The notes under the pieces: model-generated | Databases searched by the model: none | The model's input: the letters and a program-made list of their open reading frames with translations, nothing else | Told to the model about the DNA's origin: nothing | Shown: positions 36,630 through 45,370 of the stretch, piece after piece | How the letters are laid out: each line of letters starts with the position of its first letter | How positions within the stretch are numbered: the stretch's first letter is position 1 | Assembly (NCBI GenBank): GCA_945865665.1 | Contig: CAMBEE010000009.1 | Coordinates: 1 to 54,831, forward strand | Origin: an uncultured Clostridium sp. | Lineage (GTDB): Bacteria > Bacillota > Clostridia > TANB77 > CAG-508 | Direction of reading: 5' to 3' | DNA length: 54,831 bases | Made by a program: the position numbers and the translations under genes

Positions 36630-37566
36630 TTTTCTCACCTCCTAAAACTTTTTTATCTTCTTGTTCTAGTTTTTCAAGTTCTTCTAATTCTTTCTTATTT
36701 TGAATTTCTTCTTCATCAACTTGTTCTCTAGCAACATCTTTTATTACTAATACATCTTTGGCATCATATTTTTTATATGTATAACCATCTTCGCCTTTAA
36801 ACTTTATTCTTAATTTTTCTTTTAAAATTTCTATGTTGTCAACTTCGCCAATTCCATCTTCTGTTTTAACAATTGCTCCAACATTTGGTAGATTTTTCAA
36901 CTTATCTAAATAAGCTTCGTCCTCATACTTTAAACAACACATAAGTCTTCCACAGTTTCCTGAAATCTTTGATGGATTTAACGAGATGTTTTGGTCTTTC
37001 GCCATTTTTATTGATACTGCCTCAAAATCATTTAAAAATGTGCAACAACATAGTTCTCTACCACAAACTCCATTTCCACCTATTCTTCTAACTTCATCTC
37101 TTACGCCTATTTGACGTAGTTCAATTCTTGTTTTATAAATTGCAGCTAAATCTCTTACTAATTCTCTAAAATCCACTCTACCATCTGCTGTAAAGTAAAA
37201 TAATATTTTGCTATTATCAAATTTGCATTCAACTTCTGTAAGAGTCATATTCAATTTGTGTTCTTTTATTTTTTTTTCACATACTTTAAATGCTTCTTTT
37301 TCTATTTCTTTGCATTCTTCGTGTCTTTTTATATCTCTATTTGTAGCTATTCTTAGTACTTTTTTTAATGGAGCTACTATTTTTTCGTCTTCAACATTTC
37401 TGTTTGGAATTAATACTTCTGCATATTCTTCACCTTGAGATGTCTCTACTATTACTTTATCTCCTTTTTGAACTTTTATTCCCTTTGGATTGAAAAAGTA
37501 TATTTTTCCTAATTTTTTAAATCTTATTCCTACTATATTCTTCAAGTTTATTTTTCCTTTCCCCAT
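36619..37566 (-). CDS. ricT: PSP1-domain protein RicT (YaaT)
   Basis: 315 residues. The PSP1 core carries the cysteine cluster of RicT: GVCGRELCCCTFLNDF and GNCGRLMCCLKYEDEAY. In Bacillus, RicT joins RicA and RicF in an iron-sulfur complex that aids RNase Y-dependent mRNA maturation and development (family knowledge). An acidic/basic C-terminal tail follows (EEIQNKKELEELEKLEQED). The order holB-ricT is conserved with Bacillus. The start has only a weak ribosome site. Confidence 0.92.
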   Translation of the reverse strand: MGKGKINLKNIVGIRFKKLGKIYFFNPKGIKVQKGDKVIVETSQGEEYAEVLIPNRNVEDEKIVAPLKKVLRIATNRDIKRHEECKEIEKEAFKVCEKKIKEHKLNMTLTEVECKFDNSKILFYFTADGRVDFRELVRDLAAIYKTRIELRQIGVRDEVRRIGGNGVCGRELCCCTFLNDFEAVSIKMAKDQNISLNPSKISGNCGRLMCCLKYEDEAYLDKLKNLPNVGAIVKTEDGIGEVDNIEILKEKLRIKFKGEDGYTYKKYDAKDVLVIKDVAREQVDEEEIQNKKELEELEKLEQEDKKVLGGEKNGI

Positions 37567-37666
37567 TTTTTATTTTTCTTATAAATCCTATATTTTTATT
37601 AATTAATGTATATATTAAAATTCTATATTTTTACTACATAATCATACAAATATTTATATTTATAAA

Positions 37667-38557
37667 TTAATGCACTTGCTCCCACAATTTAAGCAACATA
37701 TTGTCTATACTCATATCATAATTTGCATTTGACTGCAACCTTCTTTTGGTGTCTTCAACAATATTTATGCACATTGCATATTTACTAGATTTTTTTGCCA
37801 AATCTAACAAAATAATATTTATATAATCTAAAATTTCAAATTTTTCTTCTTTTGCTTTGTAGATAGCTTCTGCATTATTCAAAGTATCTATTTTATCTCT
37901 ATTTTCTAAATTTACAATAACATTTTCTATTTGTTCGTATTCTTCTTGTTTGTCTTGCAATTGAATAGCTTTTCCAATGCTACCTTGAAATGCTTCTAAC
38001 ATAATTTGACTATTTACTTTAGTTTGATAATTCTCTTCTAAAAATTTTATAATATTTTCATCTGATATTTTGTTAAAACGCAATATCATACATCTTGATT
38101 TTATAGTATCCAAAAATGCGCTTTCATTTGAACCTATAAGAATTATAGTAACGAATTCTGGTGGTTCTTCCAATGTTTTTAGCAAACAGTTTTGAGCCTC
38201 AGTAGTCATTTTATCACTATCATTTATTATATAAACTTTTCTATTTGAAATGATAGGCTTTTCTGCAACTTTATTTTGAAATTCTCTTATCTGTTCTATT
38301 TTTAAACTATTTCCATCTGGCTCGATTATTCGAAAATCCGGATTATTATTGCTATCAAATTCAATACAAGATTTGCATCTGTCACAATATTTATTTTCGT
38401 CAGTACATAAAATCATTTTTGCAAATTCTTTTGCTATTAATTTCTTTCCAATTCCTTCTGTTCCAACAAACATATAGCTGTGTGATGCTTTATTATTTTT
38501 TACTGCATTTGTTAACAATTCTTTTATATTATTATTTCCTAATATATTATTAAACAT
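37667..38557 (-). CDS. holB: DNA polymerase III delta prime subunit
   Basis: 296 residues, clamp-loader AAA+ protein. Walker A-like VGTEGIGKKLIAKEF (residues 32-46), zinc-binding cysteines CTDENKYCDRCKSC, sensor region VYIINDSDKMTTEAQNCLLK followed by TLEEPP, and sensor 1 SRCMILRF are present. It loads the beta clamp together with DnaX. It stands directly upstream of ricT as in many Firmicutes. Confidence 0.92.
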   Translation of the reverse strand: MFNNILGNNNIKELLTNAVKNNKASHSYMFVGTEGIGKKLIAKEFAKMILCTDENKYCDRCKSCIEFDSNNNPDFRIIEPDGNSLKIEQIREFQNKVAEKPIISNRKVYIINDSDKMTTEAQNCLLKTLEEPPEFVTIILIGSNESAFLDTIKSRCMILRFNKISDENIIKFLEENYQTKVNSQIMLEAFQGSIGKAIQLQDKQEEYEQIENVIVNLENRDKIDTLNNAEAIYKAKEEKFEILDYINIILLDLAKKSSKYAMCINIVEDTKRRLQSNANYDMSIDNMLLKLWEQVH

Positions 38558-38616
38558 CCTATCTCCTGCTTTTTGTTCTTAGTAAATTGTTTTACTATTA
38601 AATTATTTAAATGTTC

Positions 38617-39255
38617 TTATTTTATTTTTCCAAATAGATTTAATGGCCAAATTCTTATCCAAACCTTGCTTTCTATTTTTTCTAATGGTATACATCCGAA
38701 AGCTCTACAGTCTGTACTATGATTTCTATTATCGCCCATTGCAAATACACAATTTTCTGGAACTACAAAATCGTCAAATCCTGCTCCCATTAAATCTGTA
38801 ACTATACCACTTTGAAGGTAATCTTCTTGTAATGCTTCTCCATTTATATAAACTTTATCATCTTTTATTTCAACATGTTCTCCTGGCAATGCTATGACTC
38901 TTTTAATATAACTATCTTTTCCTATTTCCAATACATAATATGTAAATTTTCCCCATAAACTTGTTGGTTCATTCTCATATTTTGCTACCGGATTTGATTG
39001 GTCAATTTCATTATATGTGTATGTCTTTTTGCTTGGTGCTTCAAATGTTATTATATCTCCTCTATTTGGCATTTTTTTAGTTGTTCTTCCCCATCTATTT
39101 AACCACAGTCTTTGGTCTTGCACCAATGTTGGGTACATTGATACCTGTTTTACTATTGTTGGTGTTCCTATAAAATATCTAAATAATAAGGCTAATACTA
39201 TTGCTATTATTATGCAGTATATCCATTCTAATATATCTTTTACTTTTTCATTCAT
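38617..39255 (-). CDS. lepB: Signal peptidase I
   Basis: 212 residues. One N-terminal membrane helix (about 8-28) is followed by the S26 peptidase boxes: QVSMYPTL with the nucleophilic serine, DSYIKRVIALPGE with the general-base lysine, and MGDNRNHSTDCRAFG. It removes signal peptides at the outer face of the membrane. AGGAGA precedes the ATG. Single-helix Gram-positive type. Confidence 0.95.
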   Translation of the reverse strand: MNEKVKDILEWIYCIIIAIVLALLFRYFIGTPTIVKQVSMYPTLVQDQRLWLNRWGRTTKKMPNRGDIITFEAPSKKTYTYNEIDQSNPVAKYENEPTSLWGKFTYYVLEIGKDSYIKRVIALPGEHVEIKDDKVYINGEALQEDYLQSGIVTDLMGAGFDDFVVPENCVFAMGDNRNHSTDCRAFGCIPLEKIESKVWIRIWPLNLFGKIK

Positions 39256-39349
39256 TTGTATCTATCTCCTAACTTTTTTTATCTTGTATATTATACATTA
39301 ATTTAAAAGATTTATCAATATTTTTGAACTTGAAAACAAATATTTTTTC

Positions 39350-39840
39350 TATTTTAGGTTACAGTTCACAGCTTTTAAAAAAATTTGTGTGCAAGTTGCC
39401 ACCTTAAGGGTTATATATATTTGATATTGTATCCGTTTGATTGAAGTGAAAAATAGAAAATCTTAAATAAATAACTGAGGAATGCTCACAAAAAATGTAT
39501 ATATGTATATGATTTGAAACATTTTCTCGGTTCATTACGCAACATAAGAATTTCTAAAATAAATTGATGGATCATTCCACTTAGTCCTCGCTTCGCTCGA
39601 CGTGAACGCTTTCCATAAATTTATTTAAGAAATTCTAATATTGCTCTAATCACATTCGAAAAGTTTAAAATCATATACATATATACATTTTTGACTTGAG
39701 TGAGAGAGGCTCAGTTAGATATTTTAGATTTTCTTTTTAAACGTAATGAACAGGATACAATATCAAATATATATAACCCTTAAGGTGGCAACTTGCACAC
39801 AAAAATTTTCTTAGGCTGTAAGTTCTAACTATTTTATTTC
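39350..39840. repeat. Nested palindromic element of about 490 bp
   Basis: Outer arms contain a 51-bp perfect inverted match (39384-39434 and 39753-39803). Further in, TAACTGAG pairs with CTCAGTTA, and AATGTATATATGTATATGAT pairs with its complement near 39670-39693. At the centre is the 90-bp palindrome 39547-39636. The outer arm is the repeat that also forms both ends of the window. No ORF. Confidence 0.88.
39547..39636. repeat. Small palindromic repeat, copy 2
   Basis: About 24-bp inverted ends (AGAATTTCTAAAATAAATTG... and ...TTTAAGAAATTCT) related to 16335-16407. The centre CTCGCTTCGCTCGACGTGAA differs from copy 1. It may have inserted into the larger palindrome. Confidence 0.75.
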
Positions 39841-39968
39841 CACTTACTTTTAGTTATGGTATACAATAGTTAATGTAATAAAAACTTAATATTTTCTTAA
39901 CATTTCTGTAACATTCCTTTATGTATTTTGTTGTATAATATATTTAGTGATTTTTTAAGGAGAAATAT

Positions 39969-41090
39969 ATGAGCGTAGAATCAGATTTAAAAAAAGATGG
40001 TATAATAGTCATTAAAAAATTGAATACACTAAAAGTCAACTCTATAGCAAGAAATATAGCTGTTAGATTATGCGAAACTTTTCCTGATTTTAATCTTAAT
40101 CAAAATGATTTATTTATTAAATTATCAAGATTAGATATGTATATTGCAAAAATGCCTGAAGGAATGGCAGAGGCAAATTACTTTTATAAAAATACTTCTA
40201 TATATTTTAATAATCATATTGCTGACGAGGATTTAGAAGAGTTTGCTATTCATGAATGTATACATTATATTCAGGAAATAAAAGATAAAAAGAATTATTT
40301 ATTACGTATGGGGTTGTGTGATTATACAGAATTTAAAATATATGGTTTAGGTTTAAATGAAGCTGCTGTACAACTTATGGCATCTAAGGTTTTAGGTATT
40401 CCTAAAGAATATGTAAAATATTTTAATATCACTTTCGAAACAAATAGTCCTTCTTATTATCCTTTGGAGTGTTGTCTTGTTAACCAACTCGCATATCTTG
40501 TTGGAGAAGATGTTTTATTTGAAAGTACTATTAATAGTAATGATACTTTTAAAAATAAATTTATTGAAATTGTTGGTTATAAAAACTTTATGCATATCCA
40601 AGATAATATTGATAAACTTTTAATGGCTGAAGAAGAGATTATCAAAATTAATAATAAAATTATTCAAGTTGATGATAGAAATAAAAAAGTTGATAATATG
40701 ATTAAAAAGATAAATTCTTTGAAAGATAGTATAACATCAACATTTATGAAAACTCAAAATCTTATTGTTTCAAGCTATTTTGATAAAGTATTTTTTGAAA
40801 TTAATGATTTAGAGGATATTGAGACTTATAGAAGAAAATTATATAATTTTAAAGATTACTTAGGTTCTACTGATGGATATACTTTCTTTAATGATTATTA
40901 TGTTGATAAAATGATGGATTTGGAAGATAAATATAATTTATTGGAGAATGTTCCTACTGACCCATCTATGTATTTGATTAAAAAGAAAACTTCTAAATTT
41001 TTAGCTATTTTCAGATATATTAAAAATTTATTTGTACATAATGGTGCTCAAAGCAATGTTGATAGTTTTGAAAATAATATTAATAAATAA
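39969..41090 (+). CDS. Putative zinc metallopeptidase-like protein (HExxH), family not recognised
   Basis: 373 residues. HECIH (residues 95-99) within EEFAIHECIHYIQEI fits the zinc-peptidase pattern, and NEAAVQ (E131) could give the third ligand, 32 residues later, as in gluzincins. The rest is charged and helical: a coiled-coil-like stretch at about 215-265 (EEEIIKINNKIIQVDDRNKK), then a lysine-rich region, then a short hydrophobic stretch (FLAIFRYIKNLFV). There is no signal peptide, so it probably acts in the cytoplasm. It is monocistronic with its own terminator. It could be a peptidase or an inactive relative. Confidence 0.6.
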   Translation: MSVESDLKKDGIIVIKKLNTLKVNSIARNIAVRLCETFPDFNLNQNDLFIKLSRLDMYIAKMPEGMAEANYFYKNTSIYFNNHIADEDLEEFAIHECIHYIQEIKDKKNYLLRMGLCDYTEFKIYGLGLNEAAVQLMASKVLGIPKEYVKYFNITFETNSPSYYPLECCLVNQLAYLVGEDVLFESTINSNDTFKNKFIEIVGYKNFMHIQDNIDKLLMAEEEIIKINNKIIQVDDRNKKVDNMIKKINSLKDSITSTFMKTQNLIVSSYFDKVFFEINDLEDIETYRRKLYNFKDYLGSTDGYTFFNDYYVDKMMDLEDKYNLLENVPTDPSMYLIKKKTSKFLAIFRYIKNLFVHNGAQSNVDSFENNINK

Positions 41091-41109
41091 TTAAGTCATA
41101 AATGAAAAG

Positions 41110-41147
41110 GAGATTTGAGCTAGAATATAACTCAAATCTCTTTTTTT
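41110..41147 (+). terminator. Terminator after the HExxH gene
   Basis: GAGATTTGAG (41110-41119) pairs with CTCAAATCTC (41131-41140), then T7. Confidence 0.9.
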
Positions 41148-41171
41148 ATATTACTTTTTTTAATCCATTTT

Positions 41172-42480
41172 TTATTTACTTTCTAAGTATTCTTTTATTG
41201 TTTCTGATGCATCTCTTCCAGAGCGTGCAGCCCAAGCTACGGTTCCTTTACATCCTGCCAAATCTCCACCTGCAAATATTTTGGAATTAGAAGTTTGATA
41301 TTTGTCGTTGATTATTACATTTCCCCATTTGTTTAAAGTTAGTCCTAAATCTAAAACTTCGTCTGAAACATTACTTCCTAATGCCATTACTACATAATCT
41401 GTCTTTATTTTATAATTGCTTCCTTCAATATTAACTGGCACTAATCTTGTTTCTCCTTCTTTTTGAACTAGTTCTGTTTTTATAAGCTCTAGTTCTTCAA
41501 CTTTGTTATCTCCTTTTATTTCAACAATATTATTTTGAAATAAGAATTTTATTCCCTCATTTTTTGCATCTTCAATTTCTTTTTTTTCTGCTGGCATTTG
41601 TTCTTCTGCTCTTCTATAAATTACATTTACCTCTTTTGCTCCGTAGTCTCTTTATTGTTCGCGCGCAGTCCATTGCAACATTTCCACCACCTATTACAGA
41701 TACCATTTTGCCTAAATAGTCTGGATGCATATTGTATTCTAGCAATTCATTTCCGCCATATACTCCTTCTAGTTTTTCACCTTTTACTCCCATTTTTGCA
41801 GATTTATTTGCACCTATACTTATAAATATTGCATCATATTCTTTTTCTAATTCTTCTAAGTTTAAGTTTTTGCCTAGTTCTTTGTTGTACTCTACATTTA
41901 TTCCTAAATCTAAAATTCTTTTCACTGTTTCTTGTACTCTTGTTTTTGGTAATCTGAATTCTGGTATTCCATGAACTAGTAGTCCGCCTAGATAGTTGTA
42001 TTTTTCATATATTGTGGCTTTTACTCCATCTCTTGCTAAAAATGCTGCACATGTTAGGCCTGCAGGCCCTCCTCCTATTATGGCTACTTTTTTGTTTGAT
42101 ATTTTTTTGCTATTTTGTGATATTTTTTCTGCTTTAATTGTATCTGTGCCTTCTGCTTCTTGCATTGCTTCTTTTAGACTATAGTTTTCTTCTTCCGCTT
42201 TTTCAAATATGAAGTTTTCTATGTCTCCTATATTTACTGGTTCTCCTTTTATTCCTCGTACACAACTTCCTTGACATTGCTTCATATGTGGACATATTTT
42301 GCCACATATTCCTGGTAAGACTGTTGTTTTTGATAGTATTTCATATGCTTTTTTGTATTCATCTTCTTTTACTGCTTTTATGAAGTCTGGAATGTTGTTT
42401 TCTAGTGGACATCCTTTTACAGAACATGGTTTTATTTTGCAGTTTAAGCAGTAGTTTACTTTTTCTTTTATTTCTTCCAT
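41172..42480 (-). CDS. GltD-like NAD(P)-dependent flavoprotein, +1 frameshift at an in-frame CGG
   Basis: Glutamate synthase small-subunit/NfnB-type oxidoreductase. An N-terminal iron-sulfur domain (CLNCKIKPCSVKGCP, CGKICPHMKQCQGSC) is followed by the FAD site GGGPAGLTCAAFLARDG (about residue 137) and an NAD(P) site VIGGGNVAMDCARTIKRL. Zero frame breaks at codon 280, CGG (41643-41641). Skipping its C gives KRLGAKEVNVIYRRAEEQMP and a normal ending with KIFAGGDLAGCKGTVAWAA, for 435 residues in all. The restored LGA is the usual family sequence. No large GltB subunit is adjacent, so it may work alone or with another partner. Mutation or sequencing error is the alternative. Confidence 0.87.
41641..41643 (-). 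other. CGG at +1 frameshift site 4 (GltD-like)
   Basis: Zero frame reads AGA CTA CGG AGC AAA; the productive reading is CTA (C) GGA GCA AAA GAG GTA. CGG is codon 280. Glycine restored. Confidence 0.78.
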
Positions 42481-42595
42481 ATTTTTCTTCCTTTTTAATT
42501 AACTTTTGAGATTTATCTTTTCTTTTGTTCAAATTATTTTCGTTATTTTCATATCTATTGTGCTTTTCTCAATTTTTATTTTATTATAAAATTTT

Positions 42596-42622
42596 AAGGT
42601 AGTCAATGGGACTGACTACCTT
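42596..42622 (-). terminator. Terminator after the uracil-DNA glycosylase gene
   Basis: AAGGTAGTCA (42596-42605) pairs with TGACTACCTT (42613-42622), 7-base loop. The minus-strand tail is AT-rich rather than a pure T run. Confidence 0.6.
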
Positions 42623-42687
42623 TTCAAGGTTATTTCGTAAAATAGCTTTGCAATTTTTTATAATTTTATTATCACTATATAATGTTT

Positions 42688-43248
42688 TTACTCTGTTAAA
42701 TCATTTATTTTTTCCATAACTAACTGCAAATCTTTTATAAAATCAACTTTTTTTGTTTCATCTCTCAAAAGTGCTGCAGGATGCCAAGTTGGCATATACA
42801 TTATTCCTTTTTTTTCAACCCATTTTCCCCTTGAGGCGGTAATTCCATATTCTTTTCCCAGAATATGTTTTAAAGCAACACTTCCTAATAGAACTATTAT
42901 TCTAGGCTTTACCAACATAACCTGATTTCTCAAATAATTTAGACAGGCATTTGCTTCGTCCTCTTCTGGATTTCTATTTGCTGGTGGTCTACATTTCACA
43001 ACATTTGCAATATATACTTCTTCTCTTTTTATTCCCAAAATTCCAAATGCCATATCCATAAGTTTTCCGGCTCTACCAACAAAAGGTTCTCCTAACCTGT
43101 CCTCGTCTGCTCCAGGTCCCTCACCTATAAACATTATATCTGCATTTTTGTTACCTACTCCAAATACTATGTTTTGCCTTGTTTTACACAATTTACATTT
43201 ATTGCAATTTATTATTGAATTTTCTAGTTCTTCCCATGTTTCAAACAT
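42688..43248 (-). CDS. Family 4 uracil-DNA glycosylase
   Basis: 186 residues. It removes uracil from DNA in base-excision repair. Cysteines for the [4Fe-4S] cluster (CNKCKLC and VKCRPP) frame the catalytic [20 protein letters not shown] segment, and the second motif is [10 protein letters not shown]. Length and motifs fit the thermophile/Firmicute UDGa type. The genes around it are not obviously linked in function. Confidence 0.94.
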   Translation of the reverse strand: MFETWEELENSIINCNKCKLCKTRQNIVFGVGNKNADIMFIGEGPGADEDRLGEPFVGRAGKLMDMAFGILGIKREEVYIANVVKCRPPANRNPEEDEANACLNYLRNQVMLVKPRIIVLLGSVALKHILGKEYGITASRGKWVEKKGIMYMPTWHPAALLRDETKKVDFIKDLQLVMEKINDLTE

Positions 43249-43299
43249 TATTACACCTCTTAATATATCTACATCCTATTTAAAACTCTATAGGATTTT

Positions 43300-44232
43300 C
43301 TACATTACACAATTTTCTACTAATTTTATTTTCACATCTTCATCTGTGTTTATTTCTGCTTTTGTACCTATTGGAATTACTGTTTTTCTTTCTATATGTC
43401 CAAAATTATTTGATTTTATTATTGGGAATTTATATTCACCCTCTAAAACATCTAGTATTATTTTTTCAAGGGATATTCCGCTTTCGTGTTCATAATTGCC
43501 TATCCATAGACCTTTTATTTTATCAAATACTCCATTTTGTTTCATGTAATATACATTATTACTTGTTGCTTCTGGGTCTGTTTCAAAACCTAATTCTTCT
43601 AAAAATAAAATTTTGTCTGTAAAGTCTAATGAATATTTTCCAGCTACCATTCCTCGTATTAGTGAAAGATTTCCACCTATTAGTTCACCTTCAGCTTTTC
43701 CTTTTTGAATTGTTATATATTCTTCATTTTCTGGTCCAAATTCCAAATTACCATCTACAAATCTGCTTAATGCTTGTTTGTAACTAAAGTCTGTTTCATC
43801 TGTTGCTATTGTTTTAAAATTTGTTCCACTAAATGTTATTAATCCTGTTTTTTCTGTTATCATATTTGTAATTGAAGTTATATCACTATATCCACATATT
43901 ATTTTAGGATTTTTCTTTATGAGTTCATAGTTTAAATATTCAAATGTACTATTACTGTTGTTCCCACCTTTTGCACACCATATCATTTTCACTTCTTTGT
44001 CTGCAAACATTGCATTTATGTCTTCTGCTTTTTCTCTTGCTGTAGCGCTATATTCATTTGTGTTTGAAAATATATTTTTTGAGCATTTTACTTTAAATCC
44101 GCTTCTTTCTGCTATTTCTTTTGCTTTATTTAATTCGTCTATATTGTCTCCAATTATTGGGCTTGATGGCGCTACAACTCCTATTGTATCACCTAGTTTT
44201 AATTTTTGTGGTTTTAGTTTTGGTAAACTCAT
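43300..44232 (-). CDS. LD-carboxypeptidase (peptidase S66, LdcA/MccF family)
   Basis: 310 residues. The nucleophile region is [20 protein letters not shown], with GGN in place of the GGYG seen in LdcA and serine in the following residues. [15 protein letters not shown] sequence ([20 protein letters not shown]) and the histidine region [16 protein letters not shown] are present. The family trims L,D-peptide bonds in recycled muropeptides or cleaves microcin-like adducts. The GGNN variant leans towards the MccF-like branch, but this is uncertain. AAGGAGAG precedes the ATG. Confidence 0.85.
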   Translation of the reverse strand: MSLPKLKPQKLKLGDTIGVVAPSSPIIGDNIDELNKAKEIAERSGFKVKCSKNIFSNTNEYSATAREKAEDINAMFADKEVKMIWCAKGGNNSNSTFEYLNYELIKKNPKIICGYSDITSITNMITEKTGLITFSGTNFKTIATDETDFSYKQALSRFVDGNLEFGPENEEYITIQKGKAEGELIGGNLSLIRGMVAGKYSLDFTDKILFLEELGFETDPEATSNNVYYMKQNGVFDKIKGLWIGNYEHESGISLEKIILDVLEGEYKFPIIKSNNFGHIERKTVIPIGTKAEINTDEDVKIKLVENCVM

Positions 44233-44246
44233 ACTCTCTCCTTTTT

Positions 44247-44276
44247 GAGACAGTTGGGACGGTCCTAATCTGTCTC
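44247..44276. repeat. Short hairpin related to the REP-like family
   Basis: GAGACAG (44247-44253) and CTGTCTC (44270-44276) enclose TTGGGACGGTCCTAAT, which has the GGGACGG core of the REP-like hairpins. It lies between pgeF and the LD-carboxypeptidase gene. Confidence 0.6.
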
Positions 44277-44311
44277 ACATTTTTGTCTATTTTTGTCGAA
44301 ATTTATTTTTC

Positions 44312-45160
44312 TCACTTTAATGATATTAGTGCTGTATTTAATCCATACCCTTGTTTTTCTACTCTAAAAGAGTGAATCAAATCTTTATTGCACACACTGC
44401 ATAATCCACTATCTATGATTTTCTCTGTTTTTAACCCTGCCTTTTCCAATATAATCTTGTTAATTAAAACAGTATCAATATTCCACTTTTCTTTATATTT
44501 TTGTTTTTCCATTATATCGATATTTTTACTTATATTCAAATCTTTAAACTCTTCTTCAAATAAATCTTTTACATCTTTATCAACTTCAAAGTGGCATTTT
44601 CTAATGCTTGGGCAAATACAACAGATAATATCTTGTGGTTTACAACCTAATTCATTTACCATTTTTTCAACTGTTTTTACAGAAATTCTTTGCAATGTTC
44701 CTTTCCATCCAGAATGTGTATTTGCGATTGTTTTTGTTACTGGGTCAAAGAATAAAAGCAATATGCAATCTGCATTTGTAGTTGATAATACTAAATTTTC
44801 TTTTTGTGTTATGATTCCATCTGTTCTACTATATTCTTCCAAATTTACATCTGGTAAATTTTTATTTATTTTCTTATTTGCAATTGCAATATTATCTGTA
44901 TGTTCTTGATTTGTTTTTACTACATTTTTGTAATCAACTTTTATTGCATTACACAATTTTTCATAATCTTGCATTGCTTTTTTGAATTCTTGTTCTGGTA
45001 ATTGTTGTTTGTTTGCTCTTGCTGTTCTAAAATTAACTTCTGTTCCTATTGAATATGCATGTGTTATTACATTACTATATTCTAATAATTTTCTAAATTG
45101 TAAATATTGTACGCCATCTTTGTTTATGTGTACAACCTTTTCATTACTTAAATCTTTCAA
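44312..45160 (-). CDS. pgeF: Peptidoglycan editing factor PgeF (laccase-domain protein, YlmD family)
   Basis: 282 residues. A copper/zinc-dependent cytoplasmic enzyme that removes misincorporated residues from peptidoglycan precursors, also reported to act on purine nucleosides. Motifs in order: TNQEHTDNI, STTNADCILLLF, NTHSGWKGTLQRI (metal histidine), CICPSIRKCHFEVD and CSVCNKDLIHSFRVEKQGYG. The start is TTG after AAAGGAGAAAAT. The gene next to it (LD-carboxypeptidase) also concerns cell wall turnover. Confidence 0.92.
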   Translation of the reverse strand: MKDLSNEKVVHINKDGVQYLQFRKLLEYSNVITHAYSIGTEVNFRTARANKQQLPEQEFKKAMQDYEKLCNAIKVDYKNVVKTNQEHTDNIAIANKKINKNLPDVNLEEYSRTDGIITQKENLVLSTTNADCILLLFFDPVTKTIANTHSGWKGTLQRISVKTVEKMVNELGCKPQDIICCICPSIRKCHFEVDKDVKDLFEEEFKDLNISKNIDIMEKQKYKEKWNIDTVLINKIILEKAGLKTEKIIDSGLCSVCNKDLIHSFRVEKQGYGLNTALISLK

Positions 45161-45200
45161 AATATTTTCTCCTTTTACATATTAAAAATTTTTATAACTT

Positions 45201-45338
45201 TTTATAATATATTGTTTTTGAAATACCGCGTAAGCGACCAAACGAACGAATGTGAGTGCGAACTGGAGCAATCTTCATACTAGTATTTTAGATATGGAGA
45301 TTGCGACACCAAGGTATAAAAAAACAATATATTATAAA
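45201..45338. repeat. Structured MITE-like repeat, copy 2
   Basis: Inverted ends of 19 bases (45201-45219 and 45320-45338) around an interior nearly identical to 2200-2299. The stem GCAATCT (45268-45274) with AGATTGC (45298-45304) differs from copy 1 by a swapped base pair. It lies between addB and pgeF. Confidence 0.85.
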
Positions 45339-45370
45339 ATGTCTTAATATTTTTAATTTTATAATTGTAA

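Larger units (their letters stand above)
39256..39968. other. 713-base gap filled by a nested palindromic repeat
   Basis: No gene is supported. From about 39350 to 39840 it is a large nested inverted repeat, described separately. The last 70 bases carry TATAAT (about 39935) and the AAGGAG site for the next gene. Confidence 0.8.

Noticed and set aside
41172..41597. Separate gene for the second part of the GltD-like protein
   Set aside because: It has no ribosome site and begins inside the conserved EEQMPAEKKE segment; it is the continuation of the upstream frame.
5724..41643. Random sequencing or assembly error as the cause of the four frameshifts
   Set aside because: Four independent errors all adding a C directly before an in-frame glycine codon, with none elsewhere in about 45 kb of coding sequence, seem unlikely. 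Only raw reads can exclude it.
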